Counted from the first letter of the stretch, positions 8,066-16,031 are shown. The stretch: 64,000 nt of DNA from DASPWW01 sp963756745 (GCA_963756745.1 CAVWOU010000001.1:186001-250000), one strand, 5' to 3'. Notes: generated by a model from the sequence alone, not told the origin. Translations and numbers: made by a program.

Positions 8066-9083
8066 GCCCGGCCGGCGCGCCTCCGCCGTAGTCGACCTCT
8101 CCCTTCAACCCGCGCGGAATCGTCGCCCGCAGCGCCGTCCCCCGGCCCGGCGGCGAGGTGATCTCGAGCCGCCCACCGAGCGCGGAGACGCGATCTGCGA
8201 GACCGCGCAGGCCCAAGCCGCGCGCCGGGTCGGCGCCTCCGATGCCATCGTCCTCGACCTCGACGGTGACCCGGCCGCCCTCCTCCGCGATGCTGACCGT
8301 CACGCGGCTCGCGTCCGCGTGCTTGGCCGCGTTCGTGAGCGCCTCCGAGACGAAGAAGTACGCAGCCGACTCGATCCTCTCAGGTAGCCGAGCGGCGGGC
8401 ACGCCGTAGATCTTCACCTCGAACGGCGCCCGAGCCGCGAGCGCGGAGAGCGCCGGCCCCAATCCGCGATCGCTCAGGATCGCCGGGTGGATTCCGTGCG
8501 CCAGCTCGCGCAGCTCGCCGAGCGCGATGTCGAGCTCGCCCGCGGCGGAGTCGAGCATCTCCCCGGCCGCCCGCGGGTCGGAGTCGAGGCTCGAGCGGGC
8601 CAGCCGGAGCTCGAGCGCTAGCGACACGAGGCGTTGCTGCGCTCCGTCGTGGAGGTTGCGCTCGATCCGCCGCCGCTCGTCGTAGGCGGCCTCGACGATG
8701 CGCTCGCGCGACGCGCGCAGCTCCTCGAGGTTGGCCCGCAGCTCGGCGTCCAGCTGGTGCTTCTCGATTGCCAGGGCTGAGGCGGAGGCAACCGCGTCGA
8801 TGAGTTGCTGATCGTTCATCAGCAACTCGTCGTAGACGATCACCGCGACCGGCTGCGCCTCGCCCTCGAGCTCCACGAACACGCTGCCGCGGTCCTCGCC
8901 GGGTCCCGGCAGCTCGACCTCCAGGCCTTCGGCGTTCGTGTATCTGCCGGTCTCCTGCTGGCGGAAGCCGAGATCGAGTGATGGATCGCCGAGCGTACGG
9001 CGCAGCGCGTCCCGCGCCTCATCGCATCCGCGGGCCTCGGTGAGGCGGGCGACGAGCTCGCCGACTTGCCCGCGGCCCGTCAT
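8040..9083 (-). CDS. orphan NarL/DesK-type sensor histidine kinase
   Basis: 347 aa without membrane segments. The N-terminal part resembles a degenerate GAF region (about 1-110), with a coiled coil at about 110-140. HisKA_3 carries the phospho-acceptor in ERNLHDGAQQRLVSLALEL. HATPase follows, with an N-box SEALTNAAKHA, then VEDDGIGG and GLGLRGLADRV. No response regulator is adjacent, so its partner lies elsewhere. It stops at 8040 inside the end of the convergent SRPBCC gene; 6 nt separate its start from the upstream VOC-gene stop, so it is probably cotranscribed. Confidence 0.85.
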   Translation of the reverse strand: MTGRGQVGELVARLTEARGCDEARDALRRTLGDPSLDLGFRQQETGRYTNAEGLEVELPGPGEDRGSVFVELEGEAQPVAVIVYDELLMNDQQLIDAVASASALAIEKHQLDAELRANLEELRASRERIVEAAYDERRRIERNLHDGAQQRLVSLALELRLARSSLDSDPRAAGEMLDSAAGELDIALGELRELAHGIHPAILSDRGLGPALSALAARAPFEVKIYGVPAARLPERIESAAYFFVSEALTNAAKHADASRVTVSIAEEGGRVTVEVEDDGIGGADPARGLGLRGLADRVSALGGRLEITSPPGRGTALRATIPRGLKGEVDYGGGAPAGLTTPRQPS

Positions 9084-9089
9084 CGCACC

Positions 9090-9863
9090 TCAGTCGTCGA
9101 CCTCGCCCTCGAAGACGCCGAAGGGGGCGCCCTGAGGGTCGGCGAAGATCGCGATCTTGCCCTGGGGCATGTCCGTCCGGTAGAGCTCGCTCGCGCCGAG
9201 CCGCTTTGCCGCCTCCGCCGCCGCGTCACGGCTCTCGACGGTGAAGTAGGGAAGCCAGTTCGGCGGCTCGCCCTCCTGGGCGTCCATCACGCCGCCGTTC
9301 GCCCGATCGCCGACCTTGACGATCGTGTACGAGGGACCGCCTTCGGGGGTCTCCATCTCCTCCGTGCTCCAGCCGAACAGCGCGGTATAGAACTCGAGCG
9401 CCTTGGCGGGGTCGGGCGTGTGGAGGTCGTTCCAGGTGAGTGAGCCCGGATCGTTGACGCGGCCGGCGCCGATCATGTCGCGGGGCTCCCACACGCACAG
9501 CGTCGCGCCGGTCGGGTCCTGGATCATCGCCATGCGGCCAGCTTCCAAGACGTCGAACGGCTGCTCGATCACGTTCGCGCCCAGCTCGCCCGCCTTCGCC
9601 GACGCGTCGTCGGCGCTCGTGACGGTGACGTAGCTGTTCCAGTGCGGGGGTAACTCCTCGGTGTCCTGGCCGATCGCCGCCACGTACTCCCCGCCCAGCT
9701 TGAACATCGTGTACGTGCCCCCACCGGCCTCCTCGGGGATCTCGTTGTCCTCGGGCTCCCACCCGAACATGCCGCCGTAGAACTCCTTCGCGCCCGCTGA
9801 GTCGCTCGTCGTCAGATCGACCCAACTGAAAGTTGTCGGTGCGTGCTCGGTCCTGGTTCCCAT
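9090..9863 (-). CDS. two-domain VOC (glyoxalase-like) protein
   Basis: 257 aa with two tandem VOC modules: FSWVDLTTSDSAGAKEFYGGMFGW at the N-terminus and LTWNDLHTPDPAKALEFYTALFGW at about 135-158. These are typical of the 27 kDa glyoxalase/dioxygenase-superfamily proteins common in Actinobacteria. ATG 9863 is chosen for an AAAGGAG site 6 nt upstream. It is first in a pair with the histidine kinase. The substrate is unknown. Confidence 0.8.
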   Translation of the reverse strand: MGTRTEHAPTTFSWVDLTTSDSAGAKEFYGGMFGWEPEDNEIPEEAGGGTYTMFKLGGEYVAAIGQDTEELPPHWNSYVTVTSADDASAKAGELGANVIEQPFDVLEAGRMAMIQDPTGATLCVWEPRDMIGAGRVNDPGSLTWNDLHTPDPAKALEFYTALFGWSTEEMETPEGGPSYTIVKVGDRANGGVMDAQEGEPPNWLPYFTVESRDAAAEAAKRLGASELYRTDMPQGKIAIFADPQGAPFGVFEGEVDD

Positions 9864-9940
9864 CGCTTCTCCTTTCGCTCGCTGTTCGCGCCCCAACGAC
9901 AGTAAATCGCAGCGAGCGTCCGGGGGGTACGATCGCCAGG

Positions 9941-10492
9941 GTGCCCAACCGGCTGTACTTCACGGACTCCGACGAGGCGAACGCGATGATCGCCTCGGAC
10001 CCGATGGCGCTGCTGGTTGGCTTCGTGCTCGACCAGCAGGTCACCGTCCAGAAGGCGTTCGGCGGGCCGTTGGCGATCCGGGAGCGCCTCGGAGCGTTCG
10101 ACGTCGACACGCTGGCGACCGCCGACCTCGAGCCCGTGTTCCGCGCGAGACCGGCGATCCACCGCTACCCAGGATCGATGGCGCAGCGGGTGCACGACCT
10201 CGCGGTGCACGTGCGCGACCGGTACGACGGCGACGCCGCCCGCGTGTGGACGGATGCCGCGGACTCGGATGAGCTGCGCGCGAACCTGGCCGCGCTGCCC
10301 GGCTTCGGCGAGATGAAGGTCAAGTCGCTGGGCGCCGTACTCGCGAAGCGGTTCGGCGTGGACGCAGCCCGCGACCTGATGCCACCTCATCCCACGCTGG
10401 GCGACGTCGATTCCGCTCAGGCGCTCACCGACTACCAGGACGCCAAGCGCGTCCACAAGGCGGAGTGGGCCGCGGCGAGGACGGGCTCCTAG
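9941..10492 (+). CDS. HhH-GPD-type base-excision DNA glycosylase family protein
   Basis: 183 aa from GTG 9941. A helix-hairpin-helix is visible in LPGFGEMKVKSLGAVLAKRFG (about residues 116-136), preceded by FVLDQQVTVQKAF, the helical start typical of HhH-GPD proteins. The Asp of the GPD element is likely in the TLGDVDS segment. It belongs to the short actinobacterial HhH-GPD subgroup; the excised base is unknown. It is divergent from the VOC gene across a short spacer. Confidence 0.75.
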   Translation: MPNRLYFTDSDEANAMIASDPMALLVGFVLDQQVTVQKAFGGPLAIRERLGAFDVDTLATADLEPVFRARPAIHRYPGSMAQRVHDLAVHVRDRYDGDAARVWTDAADSDELRANLAALPGFGEMKVKSLGAVLAKRFGVDAARDLMPPHPTLGDVDSAQALTDYQDAKRVHKAEWAAARTGS

Positions 10493-10525
10493 CGTCCGAG
10501 GGGCCCGGCGCGTCTTCGCCGGCGC

Positions 10526-10531
10526 GATACT
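10526..10531 (+). promoter_or_regulatory. -10 element, near-leaderless SnoaL-like gene
   Basis: GATACT ends exactly 9 nt before the ATG at 10541. The same hexamer and spacing recur before the paralogs at 11039 and 13116, while the nine intervening bases differ. The pattern fits a promoter giving a leaderless or very short leader transcript. Confidence 0.45.
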
Positions 10532-10540
10532 GCGCAGGAG

Positions 10541-10953
10541 ATGTCCCAGGAGAATGTCGAGATCGTGCGATCGGCCTTCGCCGCATGGAATCGCGGGGAC
10601 CTCGACGCCTGGCTCGACCACTGGGACGAGCAGGCGCAGATCTACCCCTGCGCGCTCAGCTGGAGGGGCGCGCGTACCACGGACGTGAAGGGCTGCGCCG
10701 GTTCCTGGCCGACATGGCCGAGGATTGGGAGGGATTGCGCTTCGAGATGGACGAGATCCGGGAAGCGGATGAGCAGATCGTCGGATCCGGCCGGTTTCAG
10801 GCACGGGGACGAGTTAGCGGGATTGAACTCGATGTCCCGCTTGGCGTGATTGGCGTCGTGCGGAAGGGAAAGCTCGTTTACGCGCGCTTCTTCTCCGACC
10901 CCGCCGACGCCATTGCGGCCGCAGGATTGGTGGAGAAGCCGCCGCCCTCCTGA
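10541..10953 (+). CDS. SnoaL-like (NTF2-fold) protein, frameshifted
   Basis: It begins MSQENVEIVRSAFAAWNRGD, the signature of a large Thermoleophilia SnoaL-like family. The frame is lost near 10645-10648 and family sequence resumes in the -1 frame (AQLEGRAYHGREGLRRFLAD, to the stop at 10953). Adding one C to the CCCC run at 10645 would restore a continuous protein of about 137 aa. The NTF2-like cone fold is shared by enzymes and binding proteins, so no activity is assigned. A single homopolymer deletion is more likely a read error than decay. Confidence 0.7.
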
Positions 10954-11023
10954 CCAAAGCGGTGGTGCGCCCGGCTCCGACGAGATCAAGTCGCGGGTAG
11001 GGATCCTCCCCGTGTGCGCCCGC

Positions 11024-11029
11024 GATACT
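11024..11029 (+). promoter_or_regulatory. -10 element, near-leaderless SnoaL-like paralog
   Basis: GATACT lies 9 nt before the ATG at 11039, exactly as for the neighbouring paralog at 10541. The surrounding bases CGCGATACT are shared. Confidence 0.45.
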
Positions 11030-11038
11030 TCGCCGGCG

Positions 11039-11431
11039 ATGTCGCAGGAGAACGTCGAGATCGTGCGCGGAGGCTTCGAGGCGTTCCAGGAGGGGGACGT
11101 GAGCCAGATGCTCGATTTGATGGCCGACGATCTGGTCACGTACCGAGCCGACCCGGATGGCGCCACCTACCACGGCAAGGAGGGCTTCCTCCGGGCCACC
11201 GCTGACTGGACCGAGGACTTCAGTGAGTGGTCGGTGATCCCCGAGGAGTTCATCGACGCGGGGGATCGCGTCTTGGTGCGCGTTCGGCAGACGGCGCGGG
11301 GTGCAGCCAGCGGCATTCCGGTCGAAGGGGAGTTCTGGTTCGTCTTCGAGATCCGCGGGAGGAGAGCGGCGAAGGTGAGCTTCTACGTCAGACGAGGCGA
11401 TGCCCTCGAAGCCGCCGGGCTTGCGGAGTAG
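11039..11431 (+). CDS. SnoaL-like (NTF2-fold) protein
   Basis: 130 aa beginning MSQENVEIVRGGFEAFQEGD, followed by the conserved TYHGKEGFLR segment and the C-terminal strands ending DALEAAGLAE. It is an intact tandem paralog of the gene at 10541. The start is fixed by the family N-terminus; longer upstream frames are not family sequence. There is no Shine-Dalgarno. A -10 element 9 nt upstream suggests a leaderless message. Function unknown. Confidence 0.8.
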   Translation: MSQENVEIVRGGFEAFQEGDVSQMLDLMADDLVTYRADPDGATYHGKEGFLRATADWTEDFSEWSVIPEEFIDAGDRVLVRVRQTARGAASGIPVEGEFWFVFEIRGRRAAKVSFYVRRGDALEAAGLAE

Positions 11432-11461
11432 GCGGGCACATCCTTCGGACCGACCTGGAAC

Positions 11462-11602
11462 ATGGGCGGGTGCTCGCTCCCGTCGCACTATCCATACGGG
11501 TTCGACACAATTGGACACCTGGGCCTGATCTACGTCGCGACCGCGGTGTTCGTGGCGGGGGCGGTGATCGCGCTAAAGGGCCTGGCCGAGGAATCGGGCT
11601 GA
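11462..11602 (+). CDS. possible 46-aa membrane peptide
   Basis: A short frame encodes MGGCSLPSHYPYGFDTIGHL and then a hydrophobic helix (LIYVATAVFVAGAVIALKG), ending EESG. It ends 31 nt before the methyltransferase start, is in frame with the preceding SnoaL stop, and has no clear ribosome site. It could be a real small gene or the C-terminal remnant of a larger membrane protein. Confidence 0.35.
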   Translation: MGGCSLPSHYPYGFDTIGHLGLIYVATAVFVAGAVIALKGLAEESG

Positions 11603-11633
11603 GAAGACAACCGCTCTACGAGAAGGAGACGAG

Positions 11634-12401
11634 ATGCCCACCGCAGTTGATGCCCAGGAGCTCGAAACCAAAGTCAAGGACATGTACCGCCACGTCGCTG
11701 AGGAGCCACTGGGCGAGTACCACTTCGAGATGGGACGGTCGCTGGCCGAGCGGCTCGGCTATTCGGCGGAGGTGCTGGATCGGATCCCTGCGGGGGCCCT
11801 GGAGTCGTTCGCCGGCGTCGGGTTCTTCTTCGACCTTGCGGGGCTGAGCGCCGGCGATCGCGTCATCGACCTCGGCAGCGGATCGGGGACGGACGCCTTC
11901 TTCGCCGCGCTACAGGTCGGTGACACGGGCGGCGTGATGGGTGTCGACTTCACGGCACAGCAGCTCAACAAGGCGCGGCGGCTCGCCAACGAGGGCGGCT
12001 TCCCCCAGGTCGAGTTTCGCGAGGGCCGGATCGAGAGCCTTCCCGCGGAGGACGGCAGCTTCGACCGCGTGATCTCGAATGGCGTGATCAACCTCGCCCC
12101 CGACAAGGGGAGGGTGTTCTCCGAGGCAGCGCGCGTTTTGAAGCCGGGCGGGCGCCTGGCGATCGCCGATATCGTCAGCGAGCAGCAGCTCAAGGAGTCG
12201 ATCGTGTGCGACGCCGACCTCTGGGCGTCGTGCATCGGCGGCGCCGCGCAGCAGGACGCCTACCGCGACGCTATCGAGGGCGCGGGTTTCAAGATCGAGG
12301 AGATGCGGGACAACCCGTACGAGTTCATCTCCGATCGCGCCCGCGACGCAAGCACGAAGTACGGCGTTAGGTCAGTCTCACTACTCGCGGTCGCTCAGTA
12401 G
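11634..12401 (+). CDS. ArsM-like SAM-dependent methyltransferase
   Basis: 255 aa with motif I VIDLGSGSGTD, an acidic loop (GVDFTAQQL), and the block SNGVINLAPDKGRVFSEAARVLKPGG, close to arsenite methyltransferases. The As(III)-binding Cys of the usual SNCVINL motif is Gly here, while the later CIGGA Cys is kept. Arsenic methylation is therefore doubtful and another small acceptor is possible. The ribosome site GAAGGAGACGAG precedes ATG 11634. It follows the 46-aa peptide frame by 31 nt. Confidence 0.8.
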   Translation: MPTAVDAQELETKVKDMYRHVAEEPLGEYHFEMGRSLAERLGYSAEVLDRIPAGALESFAGVGFFFDLAGLSAGDRVIDLGSGSGTDAFFAALQVGDTGGVMGVDFTAQQLNKARRLANEGGFPQVEFREGRIESLPAEDGSFDRVISNGVINLAPDKGRVFSEAARVLKPGGRLAIADIVSEQQLKESIVCDADLWASCIGGAAQQDAYRDAIEGAGFKIEEMRDNPYEFISDRARDASTKYGVRSVSLLAVAQ

Positions 12402-12418
12402 CCGACCACACTGTCCGC

Positions 12419-12460
12419 CACCGCTACCGGGATTCGAACCCGGGTTCCGGACTGAGAATC
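12419..12460 (-). repeat. tRNA-Glu 3'-half fragment (candidate att site)
   Basis: On the minus strand these 42 nt match the T-arm and 3' acceptor half of the tRNA-Glu gene at 20138-20180, apart from one missing T. Both copies face the same way. A 3' fragment 7.7 kb downstream of an intact tRNA is the classic footprint of tRNA-targeted integration. A terminator follows the intact copy rather than this fragment, which is a point against the simplest model. Confidence 0.65.
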
Positions 12461-12626
12461 TCTCTTGCTCTGGAGGATCAGTTCATGCCCGGATTTTGGA
12501 GCGGTTTCTTCCAGAAAACGGATCGGCGGTCTCCAGGTGCAGCACCGCTCGGGGTCACCTCCCCCCGGTTCGTGGGGCTGGGTGTAGGGTCCTCGGGAAT
12601 CCATGGCGATGAGGAGGTCGGGAACC

Positions 12627-13034
12627 GTGGCTGATGAGAGCGCCGTTTCTGATGGTCCGACACGTCTCGCCTACATCCTCGGGGTGCCGCTGGCAGACGA
12701 CGCCGTTCGAGAATGGCCGCAGATGGGAGAGATCGTCCGGGGCCGCGACCAGATCGGCGCGGTCGAGGGGCACTTCGAGGAGTTCAGGCTCGCGGTTGGA
12801 GAACGCCGCCGCTTCGGCGACTTCCTGCTCGTTGAGTGGAGCGCCGACTACGGGGACGGCGCCATCTACCGCAATGTGACGATCGCCGAGATCGAGGACG
12901 GCGAGGCCGTGCGGGTCACCGACTACTGGGGAAAGCCGTTCGATACTCCGGACTGGCGCGAGGAAATGACAGACCGGCTCGACATGCCGGCCGACGGTCG
13001 GTGGCCTTCGGCCGACCGGCTCTCGGGCCACTGA
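12627..13034 (+). CDS. SnoaL-like/NTF2-fold protein with altered N-terminus
   Basis: 135 aa from GTG 12627, chosen because AGGAGG lies 8-9 nt upstream; ATG 12603 is an alternative. Residues from ADDAVREWPQMGEIVRGRDQI onward match SnoaL-like proteins through VTDYWGKPFDTPDWRE. The first alpha helix of the fold, normally before that point, is replaced by unrelated sequence (DGPTRLAYILGVPL). It may be truncated and refitted, or carry an indel near the start. It is the first gene inside the tRNA-Glu-bounded stretch. Confidence 0.6.
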   Translation: MADESAVSDGPTRLAYILGVPLADDAVREWPQMGEIVRGRDQIGAVEGHFEEFRLAVGERRRFGDFLLVEWSADYGDGAIYRNVTIAEIEDGEAVRVTDYWGKPFDTPDWREEMTDRLDMPADGRWPSADRLSGH

Positions 13035-13115
13035 ATCGCCTTCTGCATCACAGCGGTCTGCGAGCGGAAGGCTCACGCTGGTCGACTTTCCTCGTCGGGC
13101 GATACCGAGCGGGCG

Positions 13116-13166
13116 AGGTCGCAGGAGAACGTCGAGATCGTCCGGAAGGGCCTCGAGGCCGCCTAC
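13116..13166 (+). pseudogene. 5' remnant of a SnoaL-like gene
   Basis: Seventeen codons read xSQENVEIVRKGLEAAY, the start of the family seen at 10541 and 11039. A GATACC hexamer sits at the same 9-nt spacing (13101-13106). The ATG is AGG (13116-13118) and the rest of the gene is missing: the sequence runs straight into the stop codon of the lipoprotein on the other strand. This is a true deletion scar rather than an indel. Confidence 0.7.
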
Positions 13167-13549
13167 TCGGCGCTTGCGATCGCGTTGCAGAGCTTCGTGA
13201 GCGCGTCCTGAGCCTGGCCCGAGGGGAGCTGGCCGACGGCGCTCTTGCAGGAGCGCTCTGCCTTTGAGAGCGCCTGCTTCACGTCCTCGCCGCCCGTGCT
13301 CAGGGCCTGCTTGGCGGTGTCGCCGACGGAAGTGCAGGCGCCCTCCAGAGCAGTCCCCGCAGTGCCGCCGAGCTGCTGGGCCTCGTCGGTGCACGACTTG
13401 ACGGCCGCGTCAACCCTCTGCTCCGCACTCGCCCCGGGGGATGTGGTCGTCGTTGTCTCGTCGTCGTCACCGCCGCATCCGGCGGCGATCAGAGCGCAGA
13501 CGAACAGCGCCGTGAGCGCCACGCTCGCATGGAAACCATGCTTTTCCAC
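13163..13549 (-). CDS. small secreted lipoprotein, helical and Cys-containing
   Basis: 128 aa. A signal peptide ends in lipobox LIAAGC (about residues 20-25), followed by an Asp/Thr-rich linker and a mature part with regular helices and four Cys (SCTDEAQQLGG, ACTSVGD, RSCKSAVG, LCNAIASAE), likely two disulfides. It starts at GTG 13549 with AAAGGAGG 4 nt upstream. That start region is identical over 25 bp to the peroxidase start at 17594. It is the last of three co-oriented genes after the metallopeptidase and HEAT protein. Function unknown. Confidence 0.7.
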   Translation of the reverse strand: MEKHGFHASVALTALFVCALIAAGCGGDDDETTTTTSPGASAEQRVDAAVKSCTDEAQQLGGTAGTALEGACTSVGDTAKQALSTGGEDVKQALSKAERSCKSAVGQLPSGQAQDALTKLCNAIASAE

Positions 13550-13602
13550 GATGCCTCCTTTGTCGAGTTGCTAGCGAGCGACAGCTTTACGGATCGCCGG
13601 AC

Positions 13603-14079
13603 TCAGGGGGGCGGCGCTCTGCCTCCTCCCGTCGTGCGCTCAAACACCTCGGCCGCCACTTCGCGGACCGCTGGCTCGGGCTCGTGCTCGCGCAGCACCT
13701 CGACCTTGGCCGCGAGGTCCTCGCTCGGGGTCTCGGGCACCGCCTTCAGCGCCGTCTTTCGCACCCCGGGATCGTCGTCGTCGACGAGCGTCAGAAGGAC
13801 GGCGTCGGCCTGCTCATCCGGCAGGTGGCGCACGCCTCCCGCCGCGGCGGCGCGGATCGCCGGGTCGTCGCTGGTCGCGGCCTGCTCGAGGATCGGCGCG
13901 GCCTGCGGATCGCCGATTCGGCCGGCGAGGTATGCCGCCTTGGAGGCCAGGTTCGGATCGGGGCCCTCGACGAAGCGCTGCAGGTGCGGCAGGGCGTCGG
14001 GGCCGAGCTGGGCCGCCGCCTCGTAATCGGGCTCCTCGGGATCTAGCGCCGCTCTGACCTGTTCGCTGGTGACTGCCAC
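13603..14079 (-). CDS. HEAT-repeat protein
   Basis: 158 aa of tandem HEAT/PBS-lyase-like helices (AAYLAGRIGDPQAAPILEQAATSDDPAIRAAAAGGVRHL and onward). It starts at GTG 14079 with GAGGAGGAG upstream, 10 nt after the metallopeptidase stop, so the two are cotranscribed. HEAT proteins are scaffolds; no signal peptide is seen, so this one is probably cytoplasmic. Its partner may be a neighbour, but that is unproven. Confidence 0.75.
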   Translation of the reverse strand: MAVTSEQVRAALDPEEPDYEAAAQLGPDALPHLQRFVEGPDPNLASKAAYLAGRIGDPQAAPILEQAATSDDPAIRAAAAGGVRHLPDEQADAVLLTLVDDDDPGVRKTALKAVPETPSEDLAAKVEVLREHEPEPAVREVAAEVFERTTGGGRAPPP

Positions 14080-14089
14080 TCGCTCCTCC

Positions 14090-15041
14090 TCAGAGGTCGA
14101 CCGTGAGCGCGCTGGCCTCCATCGTCGCCTGCTCGGAGGCGACCAGGTCAGGCGGAGGGTTGGTGATGTTGGCGGTCCCGTTGCCGGTCATCAGCCGGTC
14201 GTTGTCGTTGACGTGGGCGAGGCCGAGCACGTGTCCGTTCTCATGCGCGAAGGTCCACTGCGTCGCGGTCTTGACGACCACCGCTCTCGGCTTACCCGCC
14301 GGGTGCGCAGCGCAGCCGTTGAACGGCGGGTTCGTGGCGAGGACGAAGTACACGGCGACGTCGTTCGCGACCGACGAAGTTGCGGTTGGTGAAGAGCTGG
14401 TCCTGCTCGCTCGTTGTCTGGCCCTGACTGCATTGGCCGACGTCGACGACGTTTAGCCCCGGCAGGCTGAGCGGCTCCTCCGTCGCCCATTGGAGGTCGA
14501 CGTGGACGGTGGCGTAGACCTCGCGCATGTTGTGGAACACCGTCGCGAGCGGAACGTTGGGGGGCGTCAAGACCTTCGCGTGGACCCTCACCAGGGAGGT
14601 CACGATCGGAATGCGGTAATTGCCGCTGCCGGCGCTGCTGTGGTTGCCGCCCGCTGGGCAGTTCGACTGCGCGGCGTTTGGGCCGAACCCCAGCCCCTGG
14701 CACTTGTTGCACCAGCGCCACTTGGGCTGGCCGGCGCCTATCTGGCGCGCGAGGGCGTAGTTTCGGCTGCCAGTCTTCACGTGCCCGCCCCCGGCCGGGC
14801 ATTTCCCCGCCGTCTGGTTGCCCGCAAACCACAGCCCCTGGCACTTGTTGCACCAGCGCCAGTTCGCCTCGTGGTTGGGGGGCGTCGGGGACGCTTGGCG
14901 CACGAGCGAGTAGTTGCCGCTTCCCGTCTTCGCGTGGCTGCCCCCTGCGGGGCACTTTCCCTGCGATGCGCCGCCGCCGAACCACAGCCCCTGGCACTTG
15001 TCGCACCAGCGCCAGTTGCGCTGCGTTCCCCATGCGGGCAC
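14090..15041 (-). CDS. zinc metallopeptidase with three Cys-rich N-terminal repeats, frameshifted
   Basis: From GTG 15041 (GGGAGG 4 nt upstream) the protein opens with three repeats of about 45 aa, each with WRWCxKCQGL, CPAGGxH and GSGNY. Each has two Cys, then a Cys and a His, suggesting a small metal- or disulfide-stabilised module. A catalytic domain follows, with the zincin motif HENGHVLGLAH (about 14240). Frame changes near 14365: dropping one base from GGTCGCG gives VGANDVAVYF and a continuous protein of about 316 aa. No signal peptide is obvious at the chosen start. It is first in a likely three-gene operon with the HEAT and lipoprotein genes. Confidence 0.7.
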
Positions 15042-15145
15042 CTCGCCTCCCTTCCGCTCGCGTTGTCGACAAACGACAATCGCTCCCCCCGCCACGGGCA
15101 CGTACGGGGGCTCGACAGGCAGTGTTCTCCTCCCGGTTGCGCCTG

Positions 15146-15377
15146 TCAAGCGCCTAAAAACATCGGTCTCGGGGTCGGCTGTCGGGCTCGATCCAACCGG
15201 ACCGGCGTGCGCCACGCGAGGCGGGGGCGTTGCCCAATCCGTTGCCCACCTGCCATTCCCTGAAGAGGTAGAGCTACCGTGGTCGGGTGAGGACTCGAGC
15301 GACGAGGCCGCTCGGGGCGCCGCGACCTGCCGCTCTCGTCGGCGCGTTGCTCGAGCGCGTACTGGTCGAGCGCCATC
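15146..15377 (-). CDS. possible small ORF coupled to the HTH gene
   Basis: A 76-aa frame starting MALDQYALEQRADESGRSRR overlaps the HTH stop (TGATG). The C-terminal part is Arg/Pro-rich and looks unstructured. The overlap is the only support, so this may be a chance frame. Confidence 0.25.
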
Positions 15378-15602
15378 AGCCCGCCTTCGCCCGCCAGTAG
15401 TTCCAAGCGACGACAGGGACACCCCGAGCTCCCGCAGCCCGGCGCGGCCACGCGGTGCCTTCCTCAAACCGCGCGATCGTCGCCTGGTTTACCTCGATCG
15501 CCGCCGCGATCCTCAGCTGGAGGACCCCTCGCTCCTCGCGCGCCTGGCGACAGGCGCGCCCCAGCCACGGCAGGAACGGGCGCGTTACCTCCTCGGCCTC
15601 AT
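15376..15602 (-). CDS. XRE-type HTH regulator remnant
   Basis: Residues ACRQAREERGVLQLRIAAAIEVNQATIARFEEG (about 15555-15455) match an XRE helix-turn-helix. An ATG at 15602 overlaps the stop of the small repeat protein (ATGA) but meets TAA after five codons; a one-base change in GAGGAGGTAA would join it to the HTH. It is therefore either broken or mis-sequenced. The C-terminus (NYWRAKAG) is short for the family. Confidence 0.45.
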
Positions 15603-15793
15603 GGCGCGCCGGTTCGGATAGAACTGGGGGGATGGTCGTCCCGGTCCTTCGGCGGGCGGCGGGGGAGAACGTGCCCCTCGCCCTGCGCATCCCACGCCCG
15701 CTGTAGCCACTCGTTGCGCTGCTCCTGAGCCTGCCCACCCCACGCCCGCTGTAGCCACTCGTTGCGCTGCTCCTGAGTCATGGTCGTGGCCAT
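15599..15793 (-). CDS. 64-aa protein with a 16-residue internal duplication
   Basis: ATG 15793 is preceded by AAGGAGG at 5 nt, a strong ribosome site. Residues 7-18 and 23-34 both read QEQRNEWLQRAW, produced by a 48-bp tandem duplication, followed by a basic Pro-rich tail. It overlaps the HTH frame by 4 nt, suggesting coupling. No family recognised. Confidence 0.5.
   Translation of the reverse strand: MATTMTQEQRNEWLQRAWGGQAQEQRNEWLQRAWDAQGEGHVLPRRPPKDRDDHPPSSIRTGAP
15691..15777. repeat. tandem repeat, 39-bp identical units at 48-bp period
   Basis: Identical 39-bp units begin at 15691 and 15739, in phase with the reading frame of the 64-aa protein (period 16 codons). Perfect identity including silent positions points to a recent duplication. 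Confidence 0.85.
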
Positions 15794-15867
15794 CGCTGCC
15801 TCCTTCCTTCCTGACGGGTACCCACAGCCCGCGCGCCCAAACGAGCCGGAGGTGTCGGCCGACTGAC

Positions 15868-15945
15868 GGCACCTGGTAGTCCATCGAGAGGCCGAAGAGG
15901 ACGGCGAACATGATCAGCGGCACGAAGCTGGCGATCGGGTCGCCG
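15868..15945 (-). pseudogene. MMPL transporter fragment
   Basis: About 26 codons read DGDPIASFVPLIMFAVLFGL and on to SMDYQV, the conserved transmembrane segment of MMPL/RND exporters (compare the intact gene at about 30360-30430). Sequence before and after is unrelated. It is not identical to either intact MMPL gene here, so it is a scar of a third one. Confidence 0.7.
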
Positions 15946-16031
15946 TCCGCCTCAGCCGTGGGCCCGCGTCTCGGGTTTCGATCGGGGCCGCCCGTTACGG
16001 CGCACGCATGATCGGTTTCGCGATGGGCCCG

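Noticed and set aside
12402..12626. Gene between the methyltransferase and the SnoaL-like gene
   Set aside because: Apart from the tRNA-Glu fragment I see no frame with family sequence or ribosome site.
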